A stretch of 64,000 bases of DNA from an uncultured Blautia sp. (GCA_934424575.1 CAKRXU010000006.1:1-64000), one strand, 5' to 3'. Counted from the stretch's first letter, positions 43,288 to 52,057 are shown. Translations and numbers: made by a program. Notes: a model not told the origin generated them from the letters alone.

Positions 43288-45117
43288 ATGAAACGTAATC
43301 CATCTCAACAACGGGCAATCGCCCACCTGTCAGGACCAATGATGGTTCTGGCAGGTCCCGGTTCGGGGAAAACTTCCGTAATTGTAGAAAGAACTGCATA
43401 TATGACAACTGAAGGCGGGATTTCTCCTTCCAATATCCTTGTTGTGACTTTTTCAAGGGCAGCGGCGAAGGAAATGAAAGAACGCTTCCTGAATTTCACC
43501 GGACAGGAGTATACACCGATTACATTCGGGACTTTTCATGGCGTTTTTTATGGGATACTCAAACAGGCGTATGGATTTACAGCGGCGAATATCCTGTCAG
43601 AAGAGGAAAAGTCTGCAATCCTTCGGGAACTTGCGCTGGAGCATGGCGGCGAACTGGCAGAGGAAGGCGATTTTTCGGAAGAAGTTGCCAAGGAGATCAG
43701 TGTTGTCAAGGGAAACAGGATCTCGCTGGAATATTATTATTCTTCATGCTGTCCGGATGAGGTTTTCCGTCAGATCTACCGGGAATATGTCAAAACCTGT
43801 CAGGCGAGAAGAAAATTGGATTTTGATGATATGATCCTTTACTGTTATGACCTTTTTGATAAGCGTAAGGATATTCTGGCGGCGTGGCAGAATAAATTTC
43901 AGTATATCCTGGTCGATGAGTTCCAGGATATCAACCAGCTTCAGTATGATATCGTAAAGCTTCTTGCGAAACCGCAGGATAATCTGTTTATCGTGGGGGA
44001 TGATGATCAGTCTATCTATCATTTCCGTGGAGCAAGACCGGAGATCATGCTGAATTTCACAAAAGATTATCCAGAGGCAGAAACGGTGACACTGGATGTG
44101 AATTACCGATGCAGCAAGAGAATCCTTTCTTCTGCAATGCAGGTGATCGGAACGAACAAGAAAAGATTCCAGAAGCATCTGCAGACTCCCAATCCGGAAG
44201 GTGCTCCGGTAAAGATCCGAGAATTTGAGAATCCGAGAGAAGAATATCTCGAGGTTGTATCAGAACTCCGGGCGCGTCTGGAGCAGGGCGACAAGCTGGA
44301 AGATACAGCGATCCTTCTCCGCACGAACCAGGAGGCAGAAGGTCTGGTCGGTGCTCTGATGGAACGCCAGGTTCCATTTAACATGAAAGAAAAACTTCCG
44401 AACCTGTTCCACCACTGGATCTGCCGGAACATTCTGGCATATCTGAGGTTTGCGGCTGGTGATGAGAGCCGGAAGAATTTCGTTGAATTTATGAACCGCC
44501 CGAACCGTTATATAGCCAGAGATGCGGTATCACTTTCCCCTGTGATCTCCTTCGACCAGCTTAAGGATTTTTACAAGGATAAGGACTGGATGTGCGACCG
44601 GCTGACAACACTTGAGACGCATCTGCGTATCCTGAAAGGCCTGACACCTTTTGCGGCAATAAATTTCATCCGAAAGGGCATGGGATACGAAGAATACTTG
44701 CGGGAATACGCGGAATATCGTAAAATAAAACCAGAAGAATTAAGTGAGATCCTGGATCGGCTGACCGACAGCACGAAGGGGATGGACAGCCTTGGAGATT
44801 GGGAAGACTACATAGAAGATTACACCAGGAAACTGGAAGAACAGGCGAAGAAACAGGAGCAGGAGAGAGAGGGTGTCCTGATATCAACGCTCCATGGCGT
44901 CAAAGGACTGGAATATGACAAGGTATATATCCTGAATGTAAATGAGGGAAGCATGCCGTACAAGAAAGCAGTCCTGAAATCGGCAATCGAAGAAGAGCGG
45001 AGGCTTTTTTATGTAGGGATGACCCGTGCCAGGAAGGAACTTGATCTGTGTTACGTGAGACAGCAGCATGAGAAGAAACGGGAGCCTTCCCGCTTCCTGG
45101 AGGAGGTACACATATGA
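43288..45117 (+). CDS. UvrD/Rep-family (SF1A) DNA helicase
   Basis: A 609-residue helicase with the full SF1A set: PSQQRAI, Walker A GPGSGKT (23-29), ILVDEFQDINQLQYDIV, GDDDQSIYHFRGA, LDVNYRCSKRI, STLHGVKGLEYDKVYILNVNEGSMP and EEERRLFYVGMTRARKELDL. Shorter than PcrA or UvrD (~720-750), with a lean C terminus and no extra domain, so a repair or recombination helicase of the UvrD-like group. ATG 43288 is preferred since the frame upstream lies inside gltX; its ribosome site is weak. Its stop overlaps the next start (ATGA). Confidence 0.92.
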   Translation: MKRNPSQQRAIAHLSGPMMVLAGPGSGKTSVIVERTAYMTTEGGISPSNILVVTFSRAAAKEMKERFLNFTGQEYTPITFGTFHGVFYGILKQAYGFTAANILSEEEKSAILRELALEHGGELAEEGDFSEEVAKEISVVKGNRISLEYYYSSCCPDEVFRQIYREYVKTCQARRKLDFDDMILYCYDLFDKRKDILAAWQNKFQYILVDEFQDINQLQYDIVKLLAKPQDNLFIVGDDDQSIYHFRGARPEIMLNFTKDYPEAETVTLDVNYRCSKRILSSAMQVIGTNKKRFQKHLQTPNPEGAPVKIREFENPREEYLEVVSELRARLEQGDKLEDTAILLRTNQEAEGLVGALMERQVPFNMKEKLPNLFHHWICRNILAYLRFAAGDESRKNFVEFMNRPNRYIARDAVSLSPVISFDQLKDFYKDKDWMCDRLTTLETHLRILKGLTPFAAINFIRKGMGYEEYLREYAEYRKIKPEELSEILDRLTDSTKGMDSLGDWEDYIEDYTRKLEEQAKKQEQEREGVLISTLHGVKGLEYDKVYILNVNEGSMPYKKAVLKSAIEEERRLFYVGMTRARKELDLCYVRQQHEKKREPSRFLEEVHI

Positions 45118-45662
45118 AGGCAGTGATTTATTTTACAGAGGTCCCGGCGAAATATTTCCACAAGAATATGGAGCATATGATCGGAGAGAAACTACTTGCG
45201 ACAGGACTTTATAAGGAATATGGCCTGAAACTTGCATTTGAGCCGCGGGCGACGGGAGAACACGGCAAGCCGTTCCTGACCCTGCAGCCAAAGATCCACT
45301 ACAACATCAGCCATTCCGGCAAGTATGTGATGTGCATCATCGCGGGAGAAGAAGTCGGTATTGATGTACAGGAACACAAGAAAGTCAACTACGAGCGAAT
45401 GCTGACCAGGATGGTCCCGGCAGACATGGTACGTGAGATCCTTGAGAGCGACCAGATGGAGAAAGCCTTTTTTGCCCAGTGGGTGCTGAGAGAGGCTTAC
45501 ATCAAATGGACGGGAGAGGGCCTTTCCAAAGATCTTCGCAAGATTTCTCTGGACAAAGGTTCTTACCTGATGCTGGAACTGGAGGAAGGATACAGTGGAG
45601 CTGTCTGGTCAAGAGATCCGCTGGAATTGCGCTGGGTACATGAAGAGGTACAGCTTCCGTAA
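45114..45662 (+). CDS. 4'-phosphopantetheinyl transferase (Sfp family)
   Basis: A 182-residue enzyme that moves phosphopantetheine from CoA to carrier proteins. Motifs: FEPRATGEHGKPFL, HYNISHSGKYVMCIIAGEEVGIDVQEHKK (Mg-binding Asp at about 84) and FFAQWVLREAYIKWTGEGL (KEA-like). Length is on the short side of the family. GGAGG sits within the end of the helicase gene. With acpP nearby it may activate that carrier or a secondary-metabolite one. Confidence 0.93.
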   Translation: MKAVIYFTEVPAKYFHKNMEHMIGEKLLATGLYKEYGLKLAFEPRATGEHGKPFLTLQPKIHYNISHSGKYVMCIIAGEEVGIDVQEHKKVNYERMLTRMVPADMVREILESDQMEKAFFAQWVLREAYIKWTGEGLSKDLRKISLDKGSYLMLELEEGYSGAVWSRDPLELRWVHEEVQLP

Positions 45663-45683
45663 ATACAAGATCGTCATACAGGG

Positions 45684-45733
45684 AATCCCTGCATACAGAA
45701 CAGAAGAGACTGTGATGTATGCGGGGATTTTTT
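45684..45733 (+). terminator. Terminator before spoIIIA
   Basis: AATCCCTGCATAC (45684-45696) pairs with GTATGCGGGGATT (45717-45729) with G-T pairs, followed by TTTTTT. Confidence 0.8.
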
Positions 45734-45767
45734 GCACATGAATCCAGTACTAAAAACAGATTGTCCA

Positions 45768-45775
45768 CATATATT
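45768..45775 (+). promoter_or_regulatory. Candidate sigma-E -10 of the spoIIIA operon
   Basis: CATATATT matches the sigma-E -10 form (CATACA-T like) and lies ~15 bases before the first start codon. The -35 region is not convincing. In other spore-formers this operon is sigma-E dependent. Confidence 0.4.
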
Positions 45776-45787
45776 AAGTGTAAAGAG

Positions 45788-46720
45788 GTGAGAACAATCG
45801 ACGGGGAGAGTATTCAAAATCTGTTTGCTGGAAATATCCGCAGACTTCTGATCGAGGCAAAGCCGGATTATGGTTCGCTTTATGAAATCCGTCTTCGGGT
45901 GGGACGTCCGCTGTTTCTTGTATATGCGGGAGGAGAACGTTTTTTACGGATAAAGGGATGTGGGCCGTATTTTGTGACACGACAGGATCTGAAAGAAACT
46001 CTGGAGTATGTGTGCGGATATTCGCTGTATGCGTATGAGGATGAGATCCGACAGGGATACATAAGTGTACAGGGCGGACACAGAGTTGGTGTTACCGGCA
46101 AAGTACTTCTGAACGGAGACAGGATCCGAGGGATGAAATATATTTCCTGTATCAATGTCCGGCTGTCACATCAGATTCCCGGCTGTGCCGATGTGGTAAT
46201 GCCGTATATCCAAAGTCGGAATCATATTTCCCATACACTGATCATTTCGCCGCCAAGGTGTGGTAAGACAACGCTTCTCCGGGATGTAATCCGACAGCTC
46301 AGTAATGGACGAGAGGGCATTCCTGGTGTAACAGTCGGTGTGGTGGATGAGCGGAGTGAGCTTGCGGGAAGCTGGCAGGGTGTTCCACAGAATGATCTCG
46401 GGATGCGCACGGATATCCTTGATGCCTGTCCGAAAGCAGAGGGAATGCAGATGCTGGTCAGATCTATGTCCCCCGATGTGGTGGCTGTGGACGAGCTTGG
46501 AAAGGAAGAAGACTTCCGGGCAGTCGAGAGTGTGATCCACTGCGGATGCAGGCTGATTGCAACTGCACATGGAAATTCTGTGGAGGATATTCTGGAACAG
46601 CCGTTTTTTCAGAAGTTAAGGAAACTGGAAATATTTGAAAAATATATTGTACTCGGGGATCGAAAACAGATCGGGCAGATAAAAGGAATTTATGATGCGA
46701 AAGGAAAGCAACAATGCTGA
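45788..46720 (+). CDS. spoIIIAA: Stage III sporulation protein AA
   Basis: A 310-residue ATPase that energises the SpoIIIA-SpoIIQ channel between mother cell and forespore. Walker A ISPPRCGKTTLLRD, then VGVVDERSELAG, SPDVVAVDELGKEEDF and LIATAHGNSVEDI. The start is uncertain: GTG 45788 fits the family N terminus (MRTIDGESIQNLF), while AGAGGTGA would better place initiation at an ATC three codons on; an ATG at 45719 lies in the terminator and is unlikely. First gene of the operon; overlaps spoIIIAB by 7 bases. Confidence 0.95.
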   Translation: MRTIDGESIQNLFAGNIRRLLIEAKPDYGSLYEIRLRVGRPLFLVYAGGERFLRIKGCGPYFVTRQDLKETLEYVCGYSLYAYEDEIRQGYISVQGGHRVGVTGKVLLNGDRIRGMKYISCINVRLSHQIPGCADVVMPYIQSRNHISHTLIISPPRCGKTTLLRDVIRQLSNGREGIPGVTVGVVDERSELAGSWQGVPQNDLGMRTDILDACPKAEGMQMLVRSMSPDVVAVDELGKEEDFRAVESVIHCGCRLIATAHGNSVEDILEQPFFQKLRKLEIFEKYIVLGDRKQIGQIKGIYDAKGKQQC

Positions 46721-47235
46721 AGCTGGCAGGAATCGCATTTCTGATCATTGGCGGGACGGGGATCGGGTATGCCAGAAGTCTGGAACTTACACGAAGCGGA
46801 AAAGAGCTGGAAAGTCTGCACCAGCTCCTTTTTCTTTTGAAAGGTGAGATCCGCTGCGCGAACAGTACACTTCCGGATGCATTCCGGCAGATCGCAGATA
46901 AGATCCGAGAACCTTTTGGAAATATTTTGAGAGAGACAGCGGAAATGATAGAGAAATCAGACGGAAAGACGCTGGAAGAGATCATGTATATCTGTGGGGA
47001 AAAAGAACTCGGCGTCAGAGAACGGGACAGGAGAGAAATGCTGGAAATCCTGAGAAGCCTTGGAAGTAAGCTTGGATATCTGGATAAAGAAATGCAGATC
47101 CGTCAGATAGAACTTCTGGAAACAGAGCTGGAAGTGCGACGGAATCAGCTTCGGGAAAAACTGCCGGAGCAGAAAAAAATCTGTCAGTCCTTAGGGATCA
47201 TGGGAGGCATTTTGCTTGCGGTGTTGTTTTGGTAA
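46714..47235 (+). CDS. spoIIIAB: Stage III sporulation protein AB
   Basis: A 173-residue protein, with an N-terminal membrane helix (LAGIAFLIIGGTGIGYARS), a soluble helical domain related to type II secretion GspF-like parts, and a C-terminal helix (LGIMGGILLAVLFW). Family signature LLFLLKGEIRCANSTLPDAF. AAAGGAAAGCAACA precedes the ATG inside spoIIIAA. Confidence 0.95.
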   Translation: MLKLAGIAFLIIGGTGIGYARSLELTRSGKELESLHQLLFLLKGEIRCANSTLPDAFRQIADKIREPFGNILRETAEMIEKSDGKTLEEIMYICGEKELGVRERDRREMLEILRSLGSKLGYLDKEMQIRQIELLETELEVRRNQLREKLPEQKKICQSLGIMGGILLAVLFW

Positions 47236-47253
47236 GAGAGGAAGGGGGAGAGC

Positions 47254-47448
47254 GTGGAAGTCACTATTATTTTCAGGATAGCGGCGGTCGGGATCCTGGT
47301 TTCCATTCTCTCTCAGGTCCTGAAACACAGCGGGAGAGATGAACAGGCGTTTCTGGTGAGTCTCGCCGGCCTTCTTATCGTATTATTCTGGATCGTACCG
47401 TATATTTATGAATTATTTGTGGATATTCAGAAATTGTTTGTACTGTGA
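47254..47448 (+). CDS. spoIIIAC: Stage III sporulation protein AC
   Basis: A 64-residue membrane protein with two helices: IIFRIAAVGILVSILSQVLKHSGRDEQAFLVSLAGLLIVLFWIVPYIYELF. GTG start after AAGGGGGAGAGC. Part of the channel base. Confidence 0.95.
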   Translation: MEVTIIFRIAAVGILVSILSQVLKHSGRDEQAFLVSLAGLLIVLFWIVPYIYELFVDIQKLFVL

Positions 47449-47460
47449 GCAGGAGGAAAG

Positions 47461-47847
47461 ATGGATATTATAAAAATTTCTCTTCTGGGGATATGCGGTG
47501 TCATATTATGTTTTTTTCTGAAAGAAACCCGGCCGGAATACACGACATTTATCACGATGGGGATCGGGATCATAATCCTGGGACTTGCCGTGGGAAAGCT
47601 GGAATATCTTTTTGGAACTTTACGGCAGCTCAAGGACGGACTGCCTGTGGAGCAGGAATACCTGGCGACGCTGATCAAGATGATCGGTATTACGTATATC
47701 GGGCAGTTTTCGGCAGGAATCTGCAAGGACGCAGGACACCAGGCGACAGCGGCACAGATTGAATTATTCTGCCGGCTGTCCGTGCTGGTGCAGAGTGTTC
47801 CCATCCTTCTGGCACTGCTGGAAACGATCCAGAAGTTTATGACATGA
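47461..47847 (+). CDS. spoIIIAD: Stage III sporulation protein AD
   Basis: A 128-residue membrane protein with three to four helices, typical of SpoIIIAD (IISLLGICGVILCFFLKETRPEYTTFITMGIGIIILG-like opening; YLATLIKMIGITYIGQFSAGICKDAGHQATAAQIEL). AGGAGG precedes the ATG. Its stop overlaps the spoIIIAE start. Confidence 0.95.
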   Translation: MDIIKISLLGICGVILCFFLKETRPEYTTFITMGIGIIILGLAVGKLEYLFGTLRQLKDGLPVEQEYLATLIKMIGITYIGQFSAGICKDAGHQATAAQIELFCRLSVLVQSVPILLALLETIQKFMT

Positions 47848-49055
47848 ATGGGAGAAGCTGGCTTGCAGTGTTGTCGGTCATAGTCTGCCTGGCAATGCTG
47901 CTGGAAGCAACATCTGTAGAAATTTTGGCAGGCAGTGCAGAAAGTCAGGAAGAACAGTCTGATGATGCATACGGATCGGATCAGCCCGACCAGAACGACA
48001 CAGAGATCGCAGAGGAACTTTTAAATGAGATCGAACTGACGGATGTGCAGGACATGCTGGATGAGCTTCTCGGAGAAGACAGCTTTTCCATGAAGGATGC
48101 ACTTGTTAAACTGACGAAAGGTGAACAGGCATTTTCGAAAGAAGCGGTACAGGAAGTGGTGTACCGCTTTTTCTTTTATCGTCTGGAACAGGAGAGGGGA
48201 CTTTTTGTCAAACTGCTCCTTCTGGTACTGTTTGCGGCCGTTTTTTCCAGCTTTGCGGATGTGTTCGAAAATGAACAGATTGGAAATATCAGCTTTTTTG
48301 TCGTGTATCTGCTGATTTTTACGCTGCTGACAGATTCTTTTTCTGAAATGAGCCAGTCGCTGGAAAAGACGATCGGATGGATGAGTAAGTTTATGAAAGG
48401 ACTGGCACCGGCATTTTATATGACGGTCTGTGCTTCTTCCGGCGCGGCATCGGCGACTGTTTTTTATGAGGGAGTTCTGATCCTGGTGTGGCTGATCCAG
48501 TGGCTTCTCGCGACAGTCATCCTGCCGGCATCCAGTCTGTATGTACTTTTGCAGCTCGTAAATTCGCTGTCCAAAGAAGAAATGCTTGGAAAAATGGCAG
48601 AATTTCTGAATACAGCGATCTCCTGGGCACTCAAAACACTTCTTGCGGCGGTAGTGGGCTTACAGATCATCCGAAATCTGGTCGCACCTGTCATGGACAA
48701 TCTGAAGCGAGGACTTCTCGGGAGGGCGGCAGGTGCACTTCCTGGAGTGGGAAATGCAGTAAATATGGTAACAGAGCTGGTCGTGACAAGCGCAGTCCTG
48801 ATCCGCAATTGTCTTGGTGTCGTGATCCTTGTAGTGTTTGTGCTGGCGGGAGCAGGTCCGATGCTGCACTATGGAGCTCTGTCACTTTTGTATCGTTTTC
48901 TTGCGGCAGTATCGCAGCCGATTTCAGATAAACGGATGGTCAGTGCCCTCAGTGCAATGGGGGAAGGATGTGCGCTGCTCCTTCGGATCCTTTTTACAGC
49001 GGAAGTGCTGTGCATGCTGGCGTTTCTTGTCCTGATGGCAGGGCTTCAGGGGTAG
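47844..49055 (+). CDS. spoIIIAE: Stage III sporulation protein AE
   Basis: A 403-residue membrane protein: signal-like N terminus (1-30), an acidic outer segment, then seven or so helices. Family stretches: AFYMTVCASSGAASATVFYEGVLILVWLIQW, KTLLAAVVGLQIIRNLVAPVMDNLKRGLLGRAAGALPGVGNAVNMVTELVVTSAVLIRNCLG. It is predicted to be a central pore part of the feeding tube. ATG overlaps the spoIIIAD stop (ATGA). Confidence 0.95.
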   Translation: MNGRSWLAVLSVIVCLAMLLEATSVEILAGSAESQEEQSDDAYGSDQPDQNDTEIAEELLNEIELTDVQDMLDELLGEDSFSMKDALVKLTKGEQAFSKEAVQEVVYRFFFYRLEQERGLFVKLLLLVLFAAVFSSFADVFENEQIGNISFFVVYLLIFTLLTDSFSEMSQSLEKTIGWMSKFMKGLAPAFYMTVCASSGAASATVFYEGVLILVWLIQWLLATVILPASSLYVLLQLVNSLSKEEMLGKMAEFLNTAISWALKTLLAAVVGLQIIRNLVAPVMDNLKRGLLGRAAGALPGVGNAVNMVTELVVTSAVLIRNCLGVVILVVFVLAGAGPMLHYGALSLLYRFLAAVSQPISDKRMVSALSAMGEGCALLLRILFTAEVLCMLAFLVLMAGLQG

Positions 49056-49079
49056 TGTCTTTGAGAGGGGGAATGGCAG

Positions 49080-49682
49080 ATCAAGGCAGAGATCTATCAG
49101 TGGATCCGGATTCTGGCGACATTTTATATTTTATTTACTGCGGTCCTTCAGCTGATGCCGGATAAAAAATATGAGCGTTACATCCGGTCTTTCATGGGAC
49201 TGCTTCTGATCTATATGCTGTGCACGCCGCTTTTTTCTTTTTTGCGGGGAAGCAGGGAGATAATCGGGGATTTTGCAGATCATTATAACGAGGAAGTACA
49301 TCTTCTGGAACAGAAAGAAACACAGGATCTCCAGGGCTTTTATATCCGAAAAGGTTTCCGTCAGGAACTTGCATCGCAGATCACAAAAAAATGTGAAGAT
49401 GCAGGAATAAAAATACAGGAGGCCATCGTAGATATAGAAGGAGAGACGATATCGGTGGAACTGAGGGCAGATCAGAGTATTGGCAGCGAGCAGGAAAGGA
49501 GGATCCAGGATGAACTCCGGCAGAGCTTCGGGATCGAAGAGCAGAATATCAGGATTTTTGCAGAAGGGAATGACGAAACAGCAGTGGATCGTGATCCTGC
49601 TTCTGGGGCTTCTCCTGTCGGTGATCGCACTTCCGGTATCAAAAAAGAGCAGTACGTCACAGCAGAAGATCCTGGTGGATGA
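49080..49682 (+). CDS. spoIIIAF: Stage III sporulation protein AF (non-standard start)
   Basis: About 200 residues. Family N terminus: AEIYQWIRILATFYILFTAVLQLMPDKKYERYIRSFMGLLLIYMLCTPLF, with two membrane helices. The first helix is encoded before the only usable ATG (49155), yet no ATG, GTG or TTG exists in frame between the stop codon at 49062 and that point. ATC 49080 is where the protein should start and has GAGGGGG 9 bases upstream; an ATG at 49073 is out of frame. So either an ATC start or a small indel. The C-terminal ~45 residues overlap spoIIIAG and look unlike the family. Confidence 0.85.
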   Translation: MKAEIYQWIRILATFYILFTAVLQLMPDKKYERYIRSFMGLLLIYMLCTPLFSFLRGSREIIGDFADHYNEEVHLLEQKETQDLQGFYIRKGFRQELASQITKKCEDAGIKIQEAIVDIEGETISVELRADQSIGSEQERRIQDELRQSFGIEEQNIRIFAEGNDETAVDRDPASGASPVGDRTSGIKKEQYVTAEDPGG

Positions 49683-49953
49683 CAGCACACAGAGCACAGA
49701 GGAGATCCAGTCCTCCCTTGAACTAAGACTTCAGAACATTCTGGAGAATGTAGAAGGAGTCGGCGAAGTGAAGGTAATGCTGATGACAGAGGAACAGCAG
49801 GGAATCTATCGTTCCGGTGAAACAGAAGTCAGAGGAGTGCTGATCGCGGCAGAGGGAGCCTCTGATCCGGTGGTCGTGCAGAAAATTCAGCAGGCGGTAA
49901 TGGCATTATTTCAGATCGAAGCCCATAAAATAAAAATAATGAAAATGAAATGA
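49510..49953 (+). CDS. spoIIIAG: Stage III sporulation protein AG
   Basis: A 147-residue protein: short cytoplasmic start, a membrane helix (WIVILLLGLLLSVIALP), then the ring-building domain (LELRLQNILENVEGVGEVKVMLMTEEQ; VRGVLIAAEGASDPVVVQKIQQAVMALFQIEAHKIKIMKMK). It forms a large ring in the intermembrane space. AAAGGAGG fixes ATG 49510, inside spoIIIAF (173-base overlap). spoIIIAH, which should follow, is missing: phage DNA begins right after the stop codon. Confidence 0.93.
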   Translation: MNSGRASGSKSRISGFLQKGMTKQQWIVILLLGLLLSVIALPVSKKSSTSQQKILVDDSTQSTEEIQSSLELRLQNILENVEGVGEVKVMLMTEEQQGIYRSGETEVRGVLIAAEGASDPVVVQKIQQAVMALFQIEAHKIKIMKMK

Positions 49954-49954
49954 G

Positions 49955-50002
49955 GGAAGCCCTAGTAAAAACGTCAAAAGTGTTGATTTTACTAAGGTTT
50001 CC
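49955..50002. other. Inverted repeat at the chromosome-prophage junction (candidate attL)
   Basis: GGAAGCCCTAGTAAAA and TTTTACTAAGGTTTCC form 16-base arms with two mismatches around a 16-base centre. It starts 2 bases after the spoIIIAG stop and lies ~55 bases from the integrase stop, where the left attachment site is expected. A terminator is the other reading. The right end is outside the window, so the core cannot be confirmed. Confidence 0.45.
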
Positions 50003-50054
50003 GGCATTTATATCGTTTATTATAGAGCGATTAAAAACATTTAAAAACGGAACG

Positions 50055-50074
50055 GTTAGTCACAGTTAGTCACA
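50055..50074. repeat. Tandem GTTAGTCACA repeat at the integrase 3' end
   Basis: Two adjacent exact copies of a 10-base unit cover the last codons and the stop of the integrase gene. Short direct repeats next to attL are often integrase arm-binding sites. Confidence 0.5.
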
Positions 50075-51228
50075 AATGGCACTTCTATCTTTTCAATTTC
50101 TGTACGGAGTTCTTCGAGCGTCCGATGTCCGTAAACAGCGTTTGTGACATCTCCACCAAATGAATGTCCCAACATTCGCTTTCGGTCATTTTCCCGAACT
50201 CCATATGTTTCGCAGAGTCTGGAAAATGTGTGTCGGCAATCATGTGGTGTGTGTTTGGGATTACCGACTATATTCAACCGTGCAAGCGTAGGATAAAAGA
50301 ATTTATCCCGGTGATATTTCTGGGTATATACACATAATTTCCCCTGGGCTTCTATTTTGGTTTGAACAAAATTATATACTGCTGGATGAATAGGGACAAT
50401 TCTGTTTTTTCCAGCTTTTGTCTTAGAACCGCCCTGATAATAGCTCTCGTCAAGATTGATGTTGAGTTTCAGGACCTCACCAATTCTCCAACCAGAGTAA
50501 CACATAATAAGAATAAGCTGCACTTCTGGATCATCAGTATTGTTCCACAGGATTTGTAATTCCTGATCGGAGAAAGGCGTTCCGTGTTCTGTATCGTCAT
50601 CAACATTAACTTGTACATACAATGCTTTGTTTTCTGATACAATTTCGGAATATACAGCATATTTATACATCTGTTTAAAAAGGGTCAGGATAATGGAACG
50701 ACTTTGCTTTTTCAGAGTGCATTTATCAATGACATCTTGTAGATCTGGTGCTTTTAATTCTTCGAATATGCAATTGTGTAGAGCTTTACAGTTTGAGTAA
50801 GCTGTTCGATAGGATTCCCTGGAACTGTATGAAGCCTTTGTTCCTTCTGGAAATTTCCACTTGTAAAACTGTTCATATACCTCTGAAAACGTCAATTTCT
50901 TGATTTCAGGGTACTTGTCCTCTACGCCCTTAATTGTATTGTAGTCAGCAATCAAACGGCTTATAAGGGCATCTATGTCTGTTGTGGGGGATATTTCAAG
51001 ATCTTTTTCCATACCTGGCTGGTATGTCCCGGCTTTATAAGCTGTCAGAACAGTGAACCCCTTCAGATAATCATCCACATAACAGATCGCCGGCGGACGG
51101 ACTGGTTTTCCGGTTTTATCAATAGTAGCTGGTGGGTGCACTGCGTAGCAGTTCCGTCGCCCCTTGCCAAGATACCGGATGCTTCCGAAGCTATTTGGCA
51201 ATTTAGGATATTTCTTTCTTTTTGCCAT
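50056..51228 (-). CDS. Phage tyrosine integrase
   Basis: A 390-residue site-specific recombinase. A short N-terminal arm-binding part (KYPKLPNSFGSIRYLGKGRRNCYAVHPP) is followed by a SAM-like core-binding domain (about 110-210) and the catalytic domain with Arg in YSGWRIGEVLKL, Lys in SKTKAGKNRIVPI, HDCRHTFSRL, LGHSFG and the Tyr nucleophile in NAVYGH. It inserts and excises the element. ATG 51228 follows AAAGGAAG. It points toward the spoIIIAG junction, the usual layout with the attachment site beside the gene's 3' end. Confidence 0.94.
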   Translation of the reverse strand: MAKRKKYPKLPNSFGSIRYLGKGRRNCYAVHPPATIDKTGKPVRPPAICYVDDYLKGFTVLTAYKAGTYQPGMEKDLEISPTTDIDALISRLIADYNTIKGVEDKYPEIKKLTFSEVYEQFYKWKFPEGTKASYSSRESYRTAYSNCKALHNCIFEELKAPDLQDVIDKCTLKKQSRSIILTLFKQMYKYAVYSEIVSENKALYVQVNVDDDTEHGTPFSDQELQILWNNTDDPEVQLILIMCYSGWRIGEVLKLNINLDESYYQGGSKTKAGKNRIVPIHPAVYNFVQTKIEAQGKLCVYTQKYHRDKFFYPTLARLNIVGNPKHTPHDCRHTFSRLCETYGVRENDRKRMLGHSFGGDVTNAVYGHRTLEELRTEIEKIEVPFVTNCD

Positions 51229-51391
51229 AACATCATCTTCCTTTCTGATTTTGGGTACAAAAAAACAACGCACAAACGTTCTGCTTGTGTGCTGCTTCCG
51301 AAGATGATACAATATGTTTGCGAAAATGGTATCTCTTCGGAGATCTGAGCCGGTTCCTGTTGGCGCGGGAGCCGGTTTTTTCTATATCTGT

Positions 51392-52057
51392 TTATCTATA
51401 GCATTTCTTGCATGCGTCATATCCGAGCGACTTAGCTTTGCTGATGGTTACTTTATATGGTCGATTCATATTACTGCAGGTGGAGTACTTATGATATTTC
51501 TTTCCAGTGCTGCATATCCAGACGTAATTAGTTTTTGGAACACTTACAGTAACTTTACATGAATACCTGACACCATTGATTTTTGCAGTAATAACTGCGG
51601 AACCGGAACGTACAGCGGTAATTTTTCCTTTGCTGTTAACTGTAGCGATACGCGGAGCACTGGAGGACCAGGAAACGTTTCGCGTTGTTCCGGTTACTTT
51701 TAACTGGGCAGAAGCTCGTGGATTCAATCTAAGAGAACTTGCATTTAAACGTGGAGCCTCAACTTTAATTCTATAAGTCCACTTTACAGATTTATAGCTT
51801 CCGGTAACAATAGCAGATCCCTTTGTCCTGGCGACCATAACGCCTTTTGAATTTACGGCGACTACTTTTGGATTACTGCTCCGGTAGGTCATTTTGACCG
51901 GTGGTTTGATGGTTGACTGCTGCTTTACAACCATGACAACTGATTTCGTCTGATTGGTGACTTTCTTTGTAGCTGCTGCCTGGACTGGCAATGTAAAGAG
52001 TGACAGTACCATAACCATAGCGAGCAACAGAGATAGTAGTTTCTTTCCCTTCTTCAT
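51392..52057 (-). CDS. Exported Ig-like (BIG2) protein with C-terminal Cys/His motif
   Basis: A 221-residue protein: signal peptide (1-28, LPVQAAA), two bacterial Ig-like domains (KMTYRSSNPKVVAVNSKGVMVARTKGSAIVTG; VSWSSSAPRIATVNSKGKITAVRSGSAVITA) and a C-terminal VWICSTGKKYHKYSTCSNMNRPYKVTISKAKSLGYDACKKCYR, a small Cys/His unit that may bind a metal. AAGGAGG precedes the ATG. It sits between integrase and the repressor region, a typical place for genes expressed from the lysogen; function unknown. Confidence 0.85.
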   Translation of the reverse strand: MKKGKKLLSLLLAMVMVLSLFTLPVQAAATKKVTNQTKSVVMVVKQQSTIKPPVKMTYRSSNPKVVAVNSKGVMVARTKGSAIVTGSYKSVKWTYRIKVEAPRLNASSLRLNPRASAQLKVTGTTRNVSWSSSAPRIATVNSKGKITAVRSGSAVITAKINGVRYSCKVTVSVPKTNYVWICSTGKKYHKYSTCSNMNRPYKVTISKAKSLGYDACKKCYR

